Part shown: in pieces, positions 7,853 to 17,464 of the stretch
How the letters are laid out: each line of letters opens with the position of its first letter
How positions within the stretch are numbered: the stretch's first letter is position 1
Source of the DNA: Citrobacter sp. FP75
GTDB lineage: Bacteria; Pseudomonadota; Gammaproteobacteria; Enterobacterales; Enterobacteriaceae
Reading direction: 5' to 3'
Assembly (NCBI RefSeq): GCF_018342065.1
Contig: NZ_JAFDOE010000015.1
Location: forward strand, 1-35,433
Length of the DNA stretch: 35,433 nt
Notes under the pieces: model-generated
Database searches by the model: none
Seen by the model: the letters and a program-made list of their open reading frames with translations, nothing else
What the model was told of the DNA's origin: nothing
Made by a program: the position numbers and the translations under genes

Positions 7853-8982
7853 CACTCACCGACATTGTGCTGCTGACGAGCATCATTCAATCGCTGGCTC
7901 TTGCCGTTTTTCTCCTACTTCCATCCAACAGTGGGCTCATATCTAACCGACTCCTGGTTGCCACTCTGGTGTTCTTCGCCGCCGGGCTGGGAGAGATCTT
8001 CCTCTATGGCAGCGGGCTTGCGCTCCAGTACCCAAACTTCGCCTACCTCGGAACACTCATCGGACTTCTACAAGCCGGCACGCTCTATCTATATGCGCAA
8101 TCGCTGATGTATCAGAATTTCCAGTTAAGCGGGAAGCATCTCGTGCACACGTTGCTCTTCTGGGTGGTCGGCGCAATTTTTCTGATTGAATATTATTTAC
8201 AGCCAAGCGAGACCAAAGTTCAGATTCTGCTTGAACGGGACCACCCGGGCGTACTTACCTCTCCCCTTCTTGCAGTCGCTATTCACGCGGTCTTTCTGGG
8301 CTACCTGTACGCGACTATTCGTGCGATTAACCGTTTCGGCCTTGGTATTCGACAGATTTTCTCGAGTATTGAAAACAAACAACTTGCGTGGTTACGGACG
8401 CTTCTGATCGGCTATGCAGTGGCTTGGACCGTGAGCATGATGTACTGCCTTACAGCGCATGTGTTTAGAAGCGTGCCCGGAACCGAGTGGGTGGCCGGCG
8501 CTGGCGCTGTAACGGGCTTCATTTTCATCAATTTTCTGATGATAAACTCTCTTCGCCAACCCGTTGTTTTCTCTGGATTGGCAGCAGACCAGGTCGCCTT
8601 GCTGGAAGAAGAGCCCACGCCGCAGTTTGATCAAACTTTAAAGGTCAGGCTCCAACAGTTAATGCACCAGGAAAAGCCCCACTTGCACCCCAACCTGACC
8701 CTGGAACAACTTTCACGGAAATTGGGCGCCCCTTCAAGAGAGGTTTCACGGGCCATTAACCAAGGCTTTGGCTGCAATTTCTTTGAGTTCGTCAGTCGCT
8801 ATCGCATCGACGAGGCGAAATCGCGCCTGGCCGATGCAGCCAATCAGGCAAATATTCTGCAAACTATGTATGACTCTGGCTTCAACTCGAAGTCCGTATT
8901 CAACACTGCTTTCAAGAAAGAGACAGGATTTACCCCCAGTGAATATCGCCGACGAGCCCTGCAGGGCGATATCCGACCCTAG
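7843..8982 (+). CDS. Membrane-anchored AraC-family transcription regulator
   Basis: This 379-residue protein has an N-terminal half with about six or seven hydrophobic segments (for example residues 5-25, 35-52, 60-80, 100-118, 140-160, 185-205, 215-235). The C-terminal AraC/HTH_18 domain (about 275-375) has a first helix-turn-helix LEQLSRKLGAPSREVSRAIN and the family signature FNSKSVFNTAFKKETGFTPSEYRR. Such 7TM-AraC proteins sense at the membrane and bind DNA. The start overlaps the kinase stop by 10 bp, so it is part of the same transcript. A membrane AraC regulator in tandem with a complete two-component system is unusual and suggests that two inputs control the locus. Confidence 0.88.
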   Translation: MYLTLTDIVLLTSIIQSLALAVFLLLPSNSGLISNRLLVATLVFFAAGLGEIFLYGSGLALQYPNFAYLGTLIGLLQAGTLYLYAQSLMYQNFQLSGKHLVHTLLFWVVGAIFLIEYYLQPSETKVQILLERDHPGVLTSPLLAVAIHAVFLGYLYATIRAINRFGLGIRQIFSSIENKQLAWLRTLLIGYAVAWTVSMMYCLTAHVFRSVPGTEWVAGAGAVTGFIFINFLMINSLRQPVVFSGLAADQVALLEEEPTPQFDQTLKVRLQQLMHQEKPHLHPNLTLEQLSRKLGAPSREVSRAINQGFGCNFFEFVSRYRIDEAKSRLADAANQANILQTMYDSGFNSKSVFNTAFKKETGFTPSEYRRRALQGDIRP

Positions 8983-9198
8983 CCACGATCCTGAACCTGG
9001 CTACCCGGCGTTCGAGTACGCTCTCACCCGATACTGAAACCTCTAAACAGCTGAATTGTAGGTTTTTATTTCTAAACCATGGCATCGGTTCGGTTTCGTA
9101 CTTGCGAACGATTCTTTGGCCTCCCTTCCGTACTCTGATTGCGAAGCGCCACCAAACCCGGTGCTCGTGAAGCTCAACGCAATATGAAGAGGTCATGT

Positions 9199-9780
9199 AT
9201 GAAAACCAAATTACGCAAAACCGCTGTTCCCGCAGTGGCCGCAGCAATCTTCAGCCTGATGTTTGCCGCCAGCGCCCAAGCTCATTGTGATGCTCTGGAC
9301 GGTCCCGCGATTACCGAAGCCCGTGCGGCACTGGAGTCAGGCAATGTTAAGCCCTTGCTCAAATGGGTGCCGGCAAAGGATGAGGCCGAAATCAAAAGGG
9401 TATTCGCCGATGTGCTCCAAGTCCGCGGGCAAAGCGAAACTGCGAAAAACATTGCCGATCAGCATCTGTTCTCGACGCTCGTTAAGGTTCATCGTGCCTC
9501 CGAAGGCGAACCCTTTACCGGCATCAAGCCTTCCGGACAGATTGATCCGGGTTTAATGGCGGCGGATGCGGCGTTGAAAAACGGGCAAATTGATCCCCTC
9601 GTGGCAAATATAACCCGCAAGATCGAGAACGGTATTCGTGAGCGTTATAATGAGGCTCAGCGTGCAAGGGCCATGGCTGATCAAAGCGTCGATAAGGGGC
9701 GTGCCTTTGTCGCTGACTACGTCAATTACATTCGCTATATAGAGGGCGTGCATGGCGCTGCTGGAGGGCAGGGGGACTAA
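9199..9780 (+). CDS. Secreted DUF6448-family protein
   Basis: Starting at ATG 9199, which has an AGAGG six bases upstream, the product is 193 residues; an upstream in-frame ATG at 9139 would place 20 residues before the signal peptide and is less likely. The signal peptide is clear, with predicted cleavage after AQA at residue 28, so the mature protein would begin H29-C30-D31 (HCDALDGPAI). The remainder is helical and resembles the DUF6448 family (LKWVPAKDEAEI, FSTLVKVHRASEGEPFTGIKP). The function is unknown. It stands alone between the regulatory genes and a terminator, with its own upstream region of about 215 bp. The exposed N-terminal histidine after cleavage is discussed as a finding. 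Confidence 0.8.
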   Translation: MKTKLRKTAVPAVAAAIFSLMFAASAQAHCDALDGPAITEARAALESGNVKPLLKWVPAKDEAEIKRVFADVLQVRGQSETAKNIADQHLFSTLVKVHRASEGEPFTGIKPSGQIDPGLMAADAALKNGQIDPLVANITRKIENGIRERYNEAQRARAMADQSVDKGRAFVADYVNYIRYIEGVHGAAGGQGD

Positions 9781-9799
9781 TTCCTATCTTCACGCAGAC

Positions 9800-9826
9800 G
9801 CAAAGCAGGCTGACGGCCTGCTTTGC
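9800..9826 (+). terminator. Hairpin terminator after the DUF6448 gene
   Basis: An 11-bp perfect stem, GCAAAGCAGGC pairing with GCCTGCTTTGC around a TGACG loop, begins 20 bp after the stop codon. The following sequence (CGTTGTATTCATTT) is only moderately T-rich, so termination may be bidirectional or partial. It could also serve the leftward mipA-like fragment. Confidence 0.6.
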
Positions 9827-9888
9827 CGTTGTATTCATTTCCAGTTTCGCCTTCGGCTGAATTGGTACCATCATTCTATTAAGGCGCA

Positions 9889-10020
9889 TCAAAAAACATA
9901 AATGAACCCAACACCAATCTCCGCTTCATAATCATTCTGGGATATCGGGCTATCTGAGACGTCACTCCCATAAACTTCGTAAAGAGCTTCGCCGAAGATC
10001 TGCCAGTTCTTGTTCAGGTA
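9889..10020 (-). pseudogene. 3' end of a MipA/OmpV-type outer-membrane protein gene
   Basis: Minus-strand codons from 10020 to the TGA at 9889-9891 give 43 residues: YLNKNWQIFGEALYEVY, then a DSPIS segment, ending GVGFIYVF. Alternating aromatic residues, a DSPI-like loop and a terminal phenylalanine are typical of the last beta strands of MipA/OmpV outer-membrane barrels. The reading frame is cut exactly where the Tn3-type terminal repeat begins at 10021. MipA genes often neighbour two-component systems like the one to the left, so this was probably the end of the original locus. The short length limits certainty about the family. Confidence 0.6.
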
Positions 10021-10058
10021 GGGGTCAGCTCACGAAACGGAAAAAATCGTACGCTAAG
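10021..10058 (+). repeat. 38-bp terminal inverted repeat of a Tn3-family transposon
   Basis: The repeat is exactly 38 bp, starts GGGGTCAGCTCACG and ends AAAAAATCGTACGCTAAG. The inner half is identical, from memory, to that of the Tn501/Tn1721 terminal repeats. The GGGG end faces left, so the transposon body extends rightward and includes the ptx operon. The outside flank is the interrupted mipA-like gene, whose last five bases, AGGTA, should recur beyond the other end. That other end is not in the window. Confidence 0.85.
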
Positions 10059-11491
10059 ACCTCTGCATGTTCCCGCAGTTCTTCGCCAACAAGCCGGTCG
10101 AGCGATTGATCGGCCCCGGGCTCTGCGCCGATGACCTTAATGATGATGTGCTCGGGCGCTGTCTGGATGCGCTGTTTGCGGCCGATGTGTCGACGCTTTA
10201 TCAGGTGATGGCCGAGCAAGTGGTCGCCAAGCTGGGGCTCAAGCCCACGGCGGTGCATCTTGATATCACCAGCTTTCACGTCGATGGCGCCTATGACTGC
10301 GCCGATGGCGAACAGACCGGCCGGCTGCAACTGGTGCGGGGATACAGCCGTGACCATCGGCCAGAGCTCAATCAGGTGATCCTGGAGCTGATCTGTGAGA
10401 ATCAGGCCGGCTTGCCGGTGTACCTGCAAGCGCTCAGTGGCAACAGCAACGATAACAGCGCCTTTCGCGAGACGGTTAATCGCCACCTGCGCAGCCTCAA
10501 GTCCGCGCAGGAGAGCCGCTATCTGGTCGGTGATGCAGCGCTGTACTGCGCCGAGACCCTGCACCTGTTGCATCATCAGCGCCAGCTGTTCATCACCCGC
10601 GTGCCGCGCACCCTGACGGAAGCACGGAATGCTGTGGCAGCCATTGGTGAGGCGCCGCTGACCGCGCTGGGCGATGGCTACCAGGGGCGCTGGCTGGATG
10701 CCGACTACGCGGATGTGCCGCAGCGCTGGCTGCTGGTGCGCAGCGAAAAGGCCAACCATGCCGAGCAGAAAACGCTGGCCAAGCACCTGCTGGGCGACAG
10801 CACCCGCGAGCTCAAGGCGTTCACCAAACTGTGCGCGCGGCGCTTTGCCTGTCAGGCCGATGCCGAAGCGGAGCTGGCGCGCTTTGCCAACGGGCTGAAA
10901 CTACTGGAGATTGTGCAAGGCCACGTGCTGACGGAGCCCGTTTACGCCAGCGCCGGCAGACCCAAAAGCGGCCAGCAACCCGACAGCTATCAGTACCGCA
11001 TCGAGGGTCAGGCCGCTACCTGCCTGGAACGGGTGGAGGAGGCCAACGCCCAGACGGGCGTGTTCATCCTGGCCACCAACGACCTGAGCGGCACCCTGAC
11101 CATGGCCGAACTGCTGGCCACCTACAAGGCACAGCAAACGGTTGAGCGCGGCTTTCGTTTCCTCAAAAGCCCCGAGTTCCTGACCTCATCGCTCTATCTG
11201 AAAAAGCCGGAGCGCATTGAAGCCCTGTTGATGGTGATGACCTGCAGCCTGATGATTTACGCCGCGCTGGAGCACCGTATCCGCAAAGGGCTGGTTGCCC
11301 AAGGCCGCAGCGTGCCGGACATGAAGAAGAAACCGACGCAGAAGCCAACCGCCCGCTGGATCTTCCTGTGCTTTGGCGGGATCCACGAGTACAGCCTGGG
11401 GGGCGAACCAGCCCAAGTGACCGACATCAACACCGTTCAGGAGACCATCATCGACGTTCTCGGCCCTCGATACCGGCAGATTTATTCATGA
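10059..11491 (+). pseudogene. 5'-truncated IS1634-family transposase
   Basis: The open frame (ATG 10067, 474 residues) is a DDE transposase of the IS1634 family: the first Asp in HLDITSFHVDG, RGYSRDHRPELNQV, the second Asp in YLVGDAALYC, and the Glu in YKAQQTVERGFRFLK. IS1634 transposases carry roughly 100 further N-terminal residues; here the match begins at MFPQFFANKPVERL, directly after the Tn3-type repeat, and an in-frame stop at 10055 lies in that repeat. The 5' end of the IS has therefore been deleted up to the transposon end. The right end of the IS is probably a few tens of bases past 11491 but I cannot place it. It is GC-rich, and long antisense frames inside it are shadows. Confidence 0.8.
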
Positions 11492-11587
11492 AGCGGGTGC
11501 GGAATGTCGGGTTCCACTTTGGCTGAGCTCCATGTATTTCACAGAGCCCTTCGGAAAATCCTTGCGAACCAAAAGCACTTCATCAAC

Positions 11588-11616
11588 CTGTCACGTCAGT
11601 GACACGACAGTGTCAT
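11588..11616 (+). promoter_or_regulatory. Pho-box-like repeats upstream of ptxA
   Basis: Three 7-mers with 4-base spacers lie about 70-95 bp before ptxA: CTGTCAC, GTGACAC and GTGTCAT. The first and third resemble the PhoB half site CTGTCAT and are 22 bp apart, two helical turns; the middle one fits better on the opposite strand. The 11-bp periodicity is as expected for PhoB. Phosphite genes are phosphate-starvation controlled in known hosts, so PhoB activation is a reasonable inference. Confidence 0.55.
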
Positions 11617-11683
11617 CTCTCAGCTTTACCGTTCAATTGTAACTCGCAATACGGCGAGCTTATTTATTGCAAAAGGTGATCCT

Positions 11684-13389
<1,706 letters not shown>

Positions 13390-13399
13390 GGAGTGCCCC

Positions 13400-14230
13400 A
13401 TGAACTATACAACGACGGAACCGGCGACTCTGTCGCCGGCCCCGTCGGCCTCCGTGCTGGATGAGCACGCGAAAGGCTGGCGGAAAAAACTCGGACAGTC
13501 GCTGTTAGTGCTGCTCATCATTTTTGTCGCAAGTTGGCACGTAGGGCTGCTCAATTTCAATACACTTGCCAATGGCGTGCCAGCCATAGGCACACTCATT
13601 GGCGAATCTCTTCCACCTGACTTCACCAATGTGGCCAGCTGGGTGTCGCCGTTAATCGACACGCTTGCGATGAGCATTGCCGGTACTGCCATTGCAGTAA
13701 CCTTGTCTGTGCCACTGGCATTCCTGGCTGCGCGCAACACCTCTCCACATCCGGTGGTGTTCCAAGTAACTCGAACCCTTTTAAACGGTTTGCGTTCAGT
13801 CCCGGAACTGATCATGGGCATCATCTTCGTGGCTGCTGTTGGTTTTGGGGCGTTGCCTGGCGTACTGGCGCTCGGTCTTCACTCCATTGGCATGGTTGGA
13901 AAGTTTTTTGCCGAAGCGATTGAGCATGTAGATGAGGCGCCAGTGGAAGCGGCCGATGCTGCCGGCGCTACTCGCTTGCAGGTGCTCTATCACGCCGTGC
14001 TGCCACAAGTACTTCCTCAATTCGCGGACGTGTCCATTTATCGCTGGGAATACAATTTCCGTGCCTCGACCGTAATGGGCATGGTGGGTGCCGGTGGTAT
14101 TGGCTTCGAATTGATGGGCTCGCTGAGAATCATGCAGTATCAGGAAGTCAGCGCCATTCTCATTGTCATCTTGTTGATGGTCACCGTCGTGGACAGTCTC
14201 AGTGGCCGCCTTCGTAAGAAATTCAAATAA
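13400..14230 (+). CDS. ptxC: Phosphite ABC transporter permease PtxC
   Basis: The start at ATG 13400 has AGGAG seven bases upstream; an upstream in-frame start at 13337 lies inside ptxB. The 276-residue product has about six membrane segments and the permease EAA-type loop (EHVDEAPVEAADAAGATRLQ, then VLYHAVLPQVLPQF), which contacts PtxA. It is of the PhnE family, with the conserved YRWEYNFRASTVMGMVGAGGIG toward the C-terminus. Its stop lies nine bases before ptxD. Confidence 0.93.
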   Translation: MNYTTTEPATLSPAPSASVLDEHAKGWRKKLGQSLLVLLIIFVASWHVGLLNFNTLANGVPAIGTLIGESLPPDFTNVASWVSPLIDTLAMSIAGTAIAVTLSVPLAFLAARNTSPHPVVFQVTRTLLNGLRSVPELIMGIIFVAAVGFGALPGVLALGLHSIGMVGKFFAEAIEHVDEAPVEAADAAGATRLQVLYHAVLPQVLPQFADVSIYRWEYNFRASTVMGMVGAGGIGFELMGSLRIMQYQEVSAILIVILLMVTVVDSLSGRLRKKFK

Positions 14231-14239
14231 GGACCGTCG

Positions 14240-15250
14240 ATGAAACCCAAGGTTGTGATAACCCATAAGATCCATGACAGTGTGCTGGATGAACTTGCCC
14301 AAGATTGCGAGCTGGTCACCAACCAATCCGGCGCCACGTTGCCCCAGGAGGAAGTGGCTGCGCGCGTTGCAGACGCTGATGCGATGATGGCGTTCATGCC
14401 AGACCGAGTTGGAGTGGAGTTCCTACAGGGGTGTCCGCGCTTGAAGGTGATTGGTGCAGCCCTGAAAGGCTATGACAACTTTGATGTGGATGCCTGCACG
14501 CGTCATGGGGTTTGGCTGACATTTGTACCGGATTTGCTAACCGTGCCTACTGCAGAGCTAACGGTCGGGCTGACGATCAGTCTCACCCGACAAGTCAAGG
14601 CGGCGGACCACTTCGTTCGATCCGGTGAATTTACTGGCTGGACACCACGCTTCTATGGGCAGGGGATCGAAGGCTCACGGATTGGTATTGTGGGTATGGG
14701 GGCCATCGGCCAAGCGGTGGCGCAGCGCCTGAACGGATGGGGAGCGGATTTAATCTATTCCCAGCCGGAACGTTTACCCGTGCAGCATGAGCAGGCACTG
14801 GGTTTGTCCCATACTCCCCTCAAGATGCTGCTGGCCCAGTCAGATATTGTGATCCTGGCACTGGCGCTCAATGAGCAAACCCTCCACACCATTAATCGCG
14901 AAACGCTAACAGGAATGAAACCGGGCGCATTCCTTATCAATCCCTGCCGTGGATCTGTGGTGGATGAGGGTAGTGTTCTGCAAGCGCTTCAATCCGGTCA
15001 GTTGGGGGGGTACGCCGCTGATGTGTTTGAGATGGAAGATTGGGCGAGAGAAGATCGTCCGAGGGAGATCGCCCAGGGGCTCAGGGCCCACCCCAACACG
15101 CTGTTTACTGCTCACATCGGATCGGCAGTCAGCCAGGTGCGTCTGGCTATCGAGCAACGCGCTGCTCGGAACATTCTGCAAGTGCTTCGGGGTGAGCGGC
15201 CGGGTGATGCGATCAATGATCCCAGTGGCCGCGAGAGCGGCCCATGCTGA
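14240..15250 (+). CDS. ptxD: Phosphite dehydrogenase PtxD
   Basis: The 336 residues are the same length as Pseudomonas stutzeri WM88 PtxD and align with it without gaps from memory. The enzyme oxidises phosphite to phosphate while reducing a nicotinamide nucleotide. Catalytic residues are all present at the same numbers: K76, W134, R237, E266, H292 and R301, with M53 in the substrate pocket. The Rossmann motif is GMGAIG at 152-157. The highly conserved segments [11 protein letters not shown] and [10 protein letters not shown], and [12 protein letters not shown] around E266, support PtxD rather than another D-hydroxyacid dehydrogenase. At 175-176, where the WM88 enzyme has E-A and thereby prefers NAD, this protein has Q-P. 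It lies nine bases after ptxC and its stop overlaps ptxE by seven bases. Confidence 0.96.
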   Translation: MKPKVVITHKIHDSVLDELAQDCELVTNQSGATLPQEEVAARVADADAMMAFMPDRVGVEFLQGCPRLKVIGAALKGYDNFDVDACTRHGVWLTFVPDLLTVPTAELTVGLTISLTRQVKAADHFVRSGEFTGWTPRFYGQGIEGSRIGIVGMGAIGQAVAQRLNGWGADLIYSQPERLPVQHEQALGLSHTPLKMLLAQSDIVILALALNEQTLHTINRETLTGMKPGAFLINPCRGSVVDEGSVLQALQSGQLGGYAADVFEMEDWAREDRPREIAQGLRAHPNTLFTAHIGSAVSQVRLAIEQRAARNILQVLRGERPGDAINDPSGRESGPC

Positions 15251-16104
15251 ATCTTGTCTGGCTGAAGAGTTTCGTGGCGGTGCTGGACCACAACGGGTTT
15301 CAGGCCGCAGCCCGCCAGTTGGACATCGCACAACCCACACTGTCCCAGCACCTTCAAAAACTCGAAAACCAACTTGGCGTTTTATTGGTCCACAGGGGGC
15401 GCTCTGGCTGTGAGCCAACCCGGGCTGCCTTAACCTTGTTGCCTTTTGCCCGAAGTCTGCTCCGGCTGGAGGAGCAGGCGAGATCTTCCATTATGGAGGC
15501 TCGACTTCGCGTTGGGGCGAGCTCCAATATTGGGATTTATATGCTCCAGCCCTACATCCGTCGTTACAAGGAGCTGGGCGTAGGGCCCGAGGTGGATGTG
15601 GTAATAGATTCCAATCCGACTATTGCACGGCATTTATCGGACGGTGAGCTGGACGTGGCGATTATGGAGTGGTGGCATGATCTACCCGGATTCCATGCTC
15701 AGGCGTGGCGTAACGAGCCCGTTGTTCTAATCGTTCCGCCTGGTCACCCGTTAGCCCGTCGAACCGATATCGACCGCGATACGCTGTCTAACATGGCTCT
15801 GATCGGCGGCGAACCCGGCACCGGCACTGGCCGGCTTTTGGCGACCTACTTCGGTGAGCATGGGCCATTTCCGACGGTATCTATGCAGCTGGGTAGCACC
15901 GAAGCCGTCAAGCAAGCGGTTAAGGTCGGACTTGGCGCATCGTTGGTGCTTGAAAGTTCTGTACGGGAGGAGGTCCAAAATGGAAGTCTGGTGGCTATTC
16001 CCGTGAGTGAGCCTGGCCTTAGCAAGGAGCTGATGGTGATTTATCCGAGCAGCCTGGACAAACACAGGCCAGTATACTCGTTTGTTGGGCATCTCTGTGA
16101 ATAG
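15244..16104 (+). CDS. ptxE: LysR-family regulator of phosphite oxidation PtxE
   Basis: This 286-residue LysR-type protein has a winged helix-turn-helix at about 1-62 ([20 protein letters not shown], then [13 protein letters not shown]) and a periplasmic-binding-like effector domain from about 88. It is the fifth gene of the operon, overlaps ptxD by seven bases, and is in the position of ptxE in P. stutzeri. It appears full length. A truncated reverse-transcriptase gene on the other strand starts almost immediately after its stop codon, so the mobile boundary is very close to the operon's end. The inducer is unknown. Confidence 0.9.
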   Translation: MLNLVWLKSFVAVLDHNGFQAAARQLDIAQPTLSQHLQKLENQLGVLLVHRGRSGCEPTRAALTLLPFARSLLRLEEQARSSIMEARLRVGASSNIGIYMLQPYIRRYKELGVGPEVDVVIDSNPTIARHLSDGELDVAIMEWWHDLPGFHAQAWRNEPVVLIVPPGHPLARRTDIDRDTLSNMALIGGEPGTGTGRLLATYFGEHGPFPTVSMQLGSTEAVKQAVKVGLGASLVLESSVREEVQNGSLVAIPVSEPGLSKELMVIYPSSLDKHRPVYSFVGHLCE

Positions 16105-16120
16105 CTATTGGGTCCACCTC

Positions 16121-16785
16121 ACGCATATCTAGCTGGGAATGCAGATACTGAGCCTCACGCTCACTTCGACAACGCAGTATTCCGTCATCTGCATATCGGC
16201 AGAATGGGATATCCGGATGACGAACGGTCAGCCAACGATCCAATGCATAATGCAGAAACAGGTTTGCCAGAACTGGCGATAACGGGCCACCTTGTGGTGT
16301 GCCAACGTTCCGTCGTTCCTGCTTACCATCTTTCGTCTGCATCGGTGCCGTTAGCCAGCGCCTCACATACAGCAGCACCCAGGATTCAGAGCAATGGTGG
16401 TCAAGGGCCTTGAGCAATAGCTCATGATCAATATGATCAAACAAGCCACGGATGTCATACTCCAGCACCCAGTCCCTTTCCCAGCACCGCTTTCGCGTGA
16501 TCGCAAGCGCATCATGCGGGGATTTCCCGCGCCGATACCCGTACGAGTCCACATGAAAGACAGGTTCCAGGATAGGTTCCAGCGTCATAGTAACCACAGT
16601 TTGCGCTATACGATCGCTAACCGTGGGTACCCCGAGCAATCTTTCTCCTCCACTTTTCTTCGGAATTGGAACTGCTTTGACGGACAGTGGGAAATAGCTG
16701 CCGGACGACATCCGATTCCAAATTAGATAGAGGTTCTTACTTAAGTCTCGATCAAAGTCCTGAATCCGACTTTCCGCACCTGATT
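16121..16785 (-). pseudogene. Group II intron reverse transcriptase remnant
   Basis: The minus-strand frame (open from 16924 to 16019) has reverse-transcriptase blocks only in its middle: NLYLIWNRMSSGSYFP, PKKSGGERLLGVPTVSDRIAQ, the GYRRGKSPHDAL region, LEYDIRGLFDHIDH, GTPQGGPLSPVLANLFLHY and the catalytic CRYADDG. Matching sequence stops after LHSQLDMR. From there the frame runs through antisense ptxE, so finger-palm continuity, the maturase (X) domain and the endonuclease domain are missing. The N-terminal part before about SRIQDFDRDL is also not RT-like. It is a dead fragment cut at both ends; no intron domain V was recognised. Boundaries are approximate. Confidence 0.82.
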
Positions 16786-17221
16786 CTGGATTTTTTTTTC
16801 GGCGACGTTCGCTACACGTTTGACGAAGTTTGCTAGGTTCCGCGATTCTCACCGTTTGGCTCCAGCCTGCGGTAGGTATGCCGATGATGGTTAAGACATC
16901 TGTGATCTGGCCATACCTTGGCAACTTAACCGAGCAACACTAATGCAAGACACCATTGGTGTCAGGAAGTTATTTATCGGCCTCTCGGTCACGTGACATT
17001 CGTCACATAAAGTATTCTCGAAATTAGGTGCGGAATGACGGCTGAATCGTCTGGCCATCTACACCGGCCGCACCTCGATTTGATTTAACGCGCTGATACG
17101 CCTTCCATACCTGGCGCTTGGAATTTTTTTCTCTAATTGCGGAAATACCGAAATTAGAGAAAACACAGCACGCCCCTCAGTTAGTAATATGGCTGCATTG
17201 TTAATATTCGAGGTTGTGCCC
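16786..17221. other. Non-coding stretch rich in palindromes
   Basis: There is no credible gene in these roughly 430 bases. They hold an 8-T run at about 16790, a perfect 15-bp palindrome GACACCATTGGTGTC (16949-16963), GTCACGTGAC (16988-16997) overlapping GTGAC-attc-GTCAC (16993-17006), and the long palindrome listed separately. The region precedes the interrupted ParB-like gene and probably contains its promoter, as well as an old mobile-element boundary. Confidence 0.5.
17127..17163. repeat. Long near-perfect palindrome
   Basis: The arm TTTTCTCTAATT (17127-17138) is matched by AATTAGAGAAAA (17152-17163), 12 of 12. The 13-base centre GCGGAAATACCGA contains its own CGG-AAATA-CCG inverted repeat. 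The whole is thus symmetric over about 37 bp. It ends about 58 bp before the ATG of the ParB-like gene. It could be an operator, a recombination or partition site, or a bidirectional terminator. Confidence 0.7.
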
Positions 17222-17384
17222 ATGGCTAATAATCACAAGGTAATGACAGTTCGCGTAGATCAGCTGATTCTTTCACCTGAACTATCCGTTGACTATCGTC
17301 ACGTCTTGACCAGTTTGCGATATCGATCGAACAGCTTTTCTTCCATCCCCCATGACATTCTTCTTGAATTCATTATGGCCCACC
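17222..17384 (+). pseudogene. ParB-like small protein gene, 5' part (split by IS21-family element)
   Basis: This is the first 54 codons of a gene cut by the IS that starts at 17385. ATG 17222 is preceded by GAGGT; ATG 17189 is an alternative start. Removing the IS and one copy of the 5-bp duplication CCACC rejoins the frame exactly to the part at 20000-20256 and gives about 139 residues. The joined region reads FIMAH-PPIGYMDGEYFHVIS after VRVDQLILSPELSVDYRH, an arrangement like the ParB/Spo0J N-terminal domain (a basic start, an HPPI-type box and an aromatic G-x-Y-x-V-I strand). The resemblance is weak, the protein lacks an HTH domain, and its role is unknown. Confidence 0.6.
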
Positions 17385-17464
17385 TGCGTATTCCGGCGAA
17401 GTTGAACAGTGATTCCGGCCAACGTGAACACCGCTCGTCTTAGCGCATTTCCCTTGCCGGCTTT

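Noticed and set aside
10025..10786. 253-codon minus-strand ORF inside the IS1634 transposase
   Set aside because: It is a GC-rich antisense shadow without a motif or a ribosome-binding site; the plus-strand frame carries the DDE transposase.
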